DNA from: Clostridia bacterium
Lineage (GTDB): Bacteria > Bacillota > Clostridia > Lachnospirales > Lachnospiraceae
Reading direction: 5' to 3'
Length of the DNA stretch: 64,000 nt
Assembly (NCBI GenBank): GCA_910575725.1
Contig: CAJTFE010000004.1
Coordinates: forward strand, 124,001-188,000
The position numbers were made by a program, and so were the translations under genes. Shown one piece after another: positions 62,396 through 64,000 of this stretch. The first letter of the stretch is position 1. Each line of letters opens with the position of its first letter. Under the pieces are notes generated by a model, which had not been told where the DNA came from, ran no database searches, and was given only the letters and a program-made list of their open reading frames with translations.

Positions 62396-62968
62396 TCAGG
62401 CCGGGCGGACTTCCTCTAACAAGCGCCGTTTTGTATTGCTGACAGCCTTGATGTAACGAACCAATAACTTCCAGCAGCCATATCCAACAAGATATAATGC
62501 AACACCAATAATAATACAGAGAATAAAAACAATAAATGGATTTTGTATTCCAGAAATATCGATGTTACCGGCATAGGGAATACCTAAATTTAACAATGCG
62601 TCAATCAGTTTAACAGCTCCCAAAATGGGAGCGGCTATTGCACAAAGAATAAATACCGGCGAACAAATTGCAAGTATCGGAATTACAAATAAACCGGAAA
62701 AACTTGCAAGACTATAATAGGCACAAATTGCAAGAACTCTGTTCGAGCCCAAAGAATTACTATTGGAAATCAAATCTCCCAAATAGGCTTTTGCTAATTC
62801 TTTCGGATCGCCCAATCGCTCGATGATTTCCTCTGCTTTTTTTCCGTTATCCTGCAATTCAAGCATTTCACTCTTAATCTCTTTTACAATGTCAACACGT
62901 TCCGAAACCGGCAGCGGCTTCAAATACTTTTCAATTTTTTCAAGATAATTATTCAGAATTCTTTCCAT
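62396..62968 (-). CDS. DUF1700/HAAS-domain membrane protein
   Basis: 190 residues. N-terminal HAAS-like helical domain (YLEKIEKYLKPLPVSERVDI, then IIERLGDPKELAKAYL) followed by three or four hydrophobic segments. Such genes sit directly after PadR regulators and are thought to act with them as a membrane sensor pair. AAAGGAGAG precedes ATG 62968, just inside the end of padR. Target unknown. Confidence 0.85.
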   Translation of the reverse strand: MERILNNYLEKIEKYLKPLPVSERVDIVKEIKSEMLELQDNGKKAEEIIERLGDPKELAKAYLGDLISNSNSLGSNRVLAICAYYSLASFSGLFVIPILAICSPVFILCAIAAPILGAVKLIDALLNLGIPYAGNIDISGIQNPFIVFILCIIIGVALYLVGYGCWKLLVRYIKAVSNTKRRLLEEVRPA

Positions 62969-62972
62969 TGTT

Positions 62973-63305
62973 TTACTCTCCTTTGATTTTACGAATTGCA
63001 TTCAATAAATTGTTCCATTCATCAGACATTGCAGAAATGTATTCAAGCCCTTTGTCTGTAATCGAATAATATTTCCTTGGCGGCAAGCCTTCGGAACTTT
63101 CCTGCCATGAAGAAGAAATATATTCTTCTTTGAGCAACCGCCTAAGCAGCGGATAGATTGTACTCTCTTTCGCAGCTAAAATAGGGTATTCCTCCAAAGT
63201 ACTGATAATTTCATACCCATAAGACGTTCTCTGTTTTATCATCAACAGAATACAAAATTCAAGAGTCCCTCGTTTGATTTGGGATTTCCAATCGTCAATG
63301 TTCAT
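62973..63305 (-). CDS. PadR-family transcriptional regulator
   Basis: 110 residues. Winged helix: LEFCILLMIKQRTSYGYEI, ESTIYPLLRRLLKEEYI and PPRKYYSITDKG are PadR signatures, short (subfamily without the long C-terminal helix pair). Four bases before the DUF1700 gene. AT-rich inverted repeats around its promoter suggest autoregulation. Confidence 0.92.
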   Translation of the reverse strand: MNIDDWKSQIKRGTLEFCILLMIKQRTSYGYEIISTLEEYPILAAKESTIYPLLRRLLKEEYISSSWQESSEGLPPRKYYSITDKGLEYISAMSDEWNNLLNAIRKIKGE

Positions 63306-63327
63306 CTACTGTACCTCCAGTATATAT

Positions 63328-63356
63328 ATCGTACTGCATAGTATATCATTTGTCAA
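63328..63356 (-). promoter_or_regulatory. Promoter of padR-DUF1700
   Basis: A perfect TTGACA and TACGAT are 17 bp apart in the minus sense. ATATACT and GTATATATA repeats overlap it and may be PadR sites. Confidence 0.6.
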
Positions 63357-63380
63357 TAGTATATCTGGGAAATTTATAGC

Positions 63381-63626
63381 CTATTCAAATTCTTGTATTT
63401 TCTTTTTGCAGGAAGCTCTTCTTTGAAAAATAGGCAGCCCCTCAAGGTATTCACCGAAGTCGCTTGTCCAATGGTAAAACCGCCTGTTAGAATTGAAGTC
63501 TGCCCTGCCGTCTGTGCGGATTTGTTCAATGATGGTTTCGTCAAATCCATACTCCCGCAATATTTTTTCCTCGGCTTCTTTCCAGATAAGCCATTTCCTG
63601 TTCTCCCATCCGTTGTTGTATGCCAT
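63381..63626 (-). CDS. Small hypothetical protein, possibly a truncated element-borne gene
   Basis: 81 residues beginning MAYNNGWENRKWLIWKEAEE, with FDETIIEQIRTDGRADFNSN and RRFYHW. The N-terminal part looks like small regulator-like proteins of integrative elements in Firmicutes (recalled resemblance, not checked), but those run on into a longer C-terminal helical region; here the sequence changes after about residue 55 and stops, suggesting truncation. Same strand as the neighbouring KTR gene. Function unknown. Confidence 0.5.
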   Translation of the reverse strand: MAYNNGWENRKWLIWKEAEEKILREYGFDETIIEQIRTDGRADFNSNRRFYHWTSDFGEYLEGLPIFQRRASCKKKIQEFE

Positions 63627-63697
63627 TCTTTACGGCAAAAGAAAAACCGCAAAGGCTCTGTGACCTCTACGGTTTCACAAGTTCATCGGCTCTGCGT

Positions 63698-63880
63698 CTA
63701 TGCGTCTGGCTCTGTGATGACTGTTATCTGCAAATTTGTTACTTCAATCAATGTTTCCTGCTTACATTTTGGACAATAGAGTAGATAATTTTTCAATACC
63801 GTATCTTCTCTGATTTTATCACGGGTTTTACTGCCGCAAACAGGACAACGTATCCATTCTGTTCCATAAATGACACTCAT
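63698..63880 (-). CDS. Cysteine-rich KTR-domain protein
   Basis: 60 residues. WIRCPVCGSKTRDKIREDT and YCPKCKQETLIEV form a two-CxxC zinc ribbon with the KTR motif. Such genes are common cargo of Tn916-like and related conjugative elements. Its ATG overlaps the stop of the gene upstream (ATGA), so the two are coupled. Role in the element is unknown. Confidence 0.8.
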   Translation of the reverse strand: MSVIYGTEWIRCPVCGSKTRDKIREDTVLKNYLLYCPKCKQETLIEVTNLQITVITEPDA

Positions 63881-64000
63881 ATTTTACCCGCTTTCCAATC
63901 CCAAATGCTTAATTGCCTACTGTCGTCCTTTTCTTCAAAGAAATGCAAATAGTTAAATATTTGCCCGTTGTCATGCAAAATTCCATTTTCTTCGCATTTT
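63877..64000 (-). CDS. Partial CDS cut by the window edge
   Basis: The last 40 codons of a gene reading in from beyond the window, ending HFFEEKDDSRQLSIWDWKAG plus two residues and TGA. The stop overlaps the ATG of the KTR gene. Coding character is suggested by the open frame and the overlap; the product is not recognised. Confidence 0.55.
   Translation of the reverse strand, partial: KCEENGILHDNGQIFNYLHFFEEKDDSRQLSIWDWKAGKI

Noticed and set aside
63374..63652. Alternative 92-codon minus-strand frame
   Set aside because: Overlaps the 81-residue frame at 63381-63626 in another phase; its product is low in recognisable structure, while the other looks like a real protein N-terminus.

Overview
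The window looks like chromosome from a Gram-positive anaerobe of the class Clostridia, most likely Lachnospiraceae. The grounds are the S10-spc-alpha ribosomal gene order with a KOW-domain gene between map and infA, a zinc-type S14, an enlarged L17, strong Shine-Dalgarno sites, and a Firmicute-style ethanolamine microcompartment locus. Almost everything is on the minus strand. No tRNA, rRNA, CRISPR array or complete insertion sequence was seen.

Layout. 1-9797 carries surface-glycan and housekeeping genes: a bifunctional fucokinase/GDP-fucose pyrophosphorylase (fkp, cut by the left edge), divergent from a fucosyltransferase-like gene, a diacylglycerol-kinase-family gene and a PAP2 phosphatase; then a GT2 glycosyltransferase, UDP-galactopyranose mutase, mutY and sfsA. 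10083-22917 is a sugar-catabolism region. A five-gene operon (MDR dehydrogenase, cupin phosphoglucose isomerase, phosphotriesterase-like lactonase candidate, KDPG-type aldolase, D-2-hydroxyacid dehydrogenase) diverges from an FGGY kinase. Next come a HutC-type GntR regulator and a CUT2 ABC importer operon headed by a divergent AroE-like dehydrogenase. 23179-24372 is an aminotransferase.

24583-60049 is the ribosomal superoperon, read from rpsJ down to rplQ, but it is broken. After infA there is an intrinsic terminator, and rpmJ-rpsM-rpsK-rpsD-rpoA-rplQ resume about 19 kb further on behind their own promoter. The gap holds a complete ethanolamine-utilisation microcompartment operon, from the alcohol dehydrogenase at 46979 to a DUF2284 gene ending at 30083, plus a separate AAA-ATPase/nuclease gene. 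The microcompartment set has the lyase (EutBC), reactivase (EutA), aldehyde and alcohol dehydrogenases, PduL, a cobalamin adenosyltransferase, permease EutH, EutP, EutJ and EutQ. Its shell proteins are EutS, EutL, EutN, two nearly identical EutM, a EutM fused to a Rho-N-like tail, and a PduT-like tandem protein next to PduS. No eutV/eutW regulators are present.

60583-64000 has putP, a PadR/DUF1700 pair, and an AT-rich right edge with a KTR zinc-ribbon gene of the kind carried on integrative elements. Several short repeat families recur between genes. Two of them end exactly at the Shine-Dalgarno site of the next gene, which is the least explained feature of the window.
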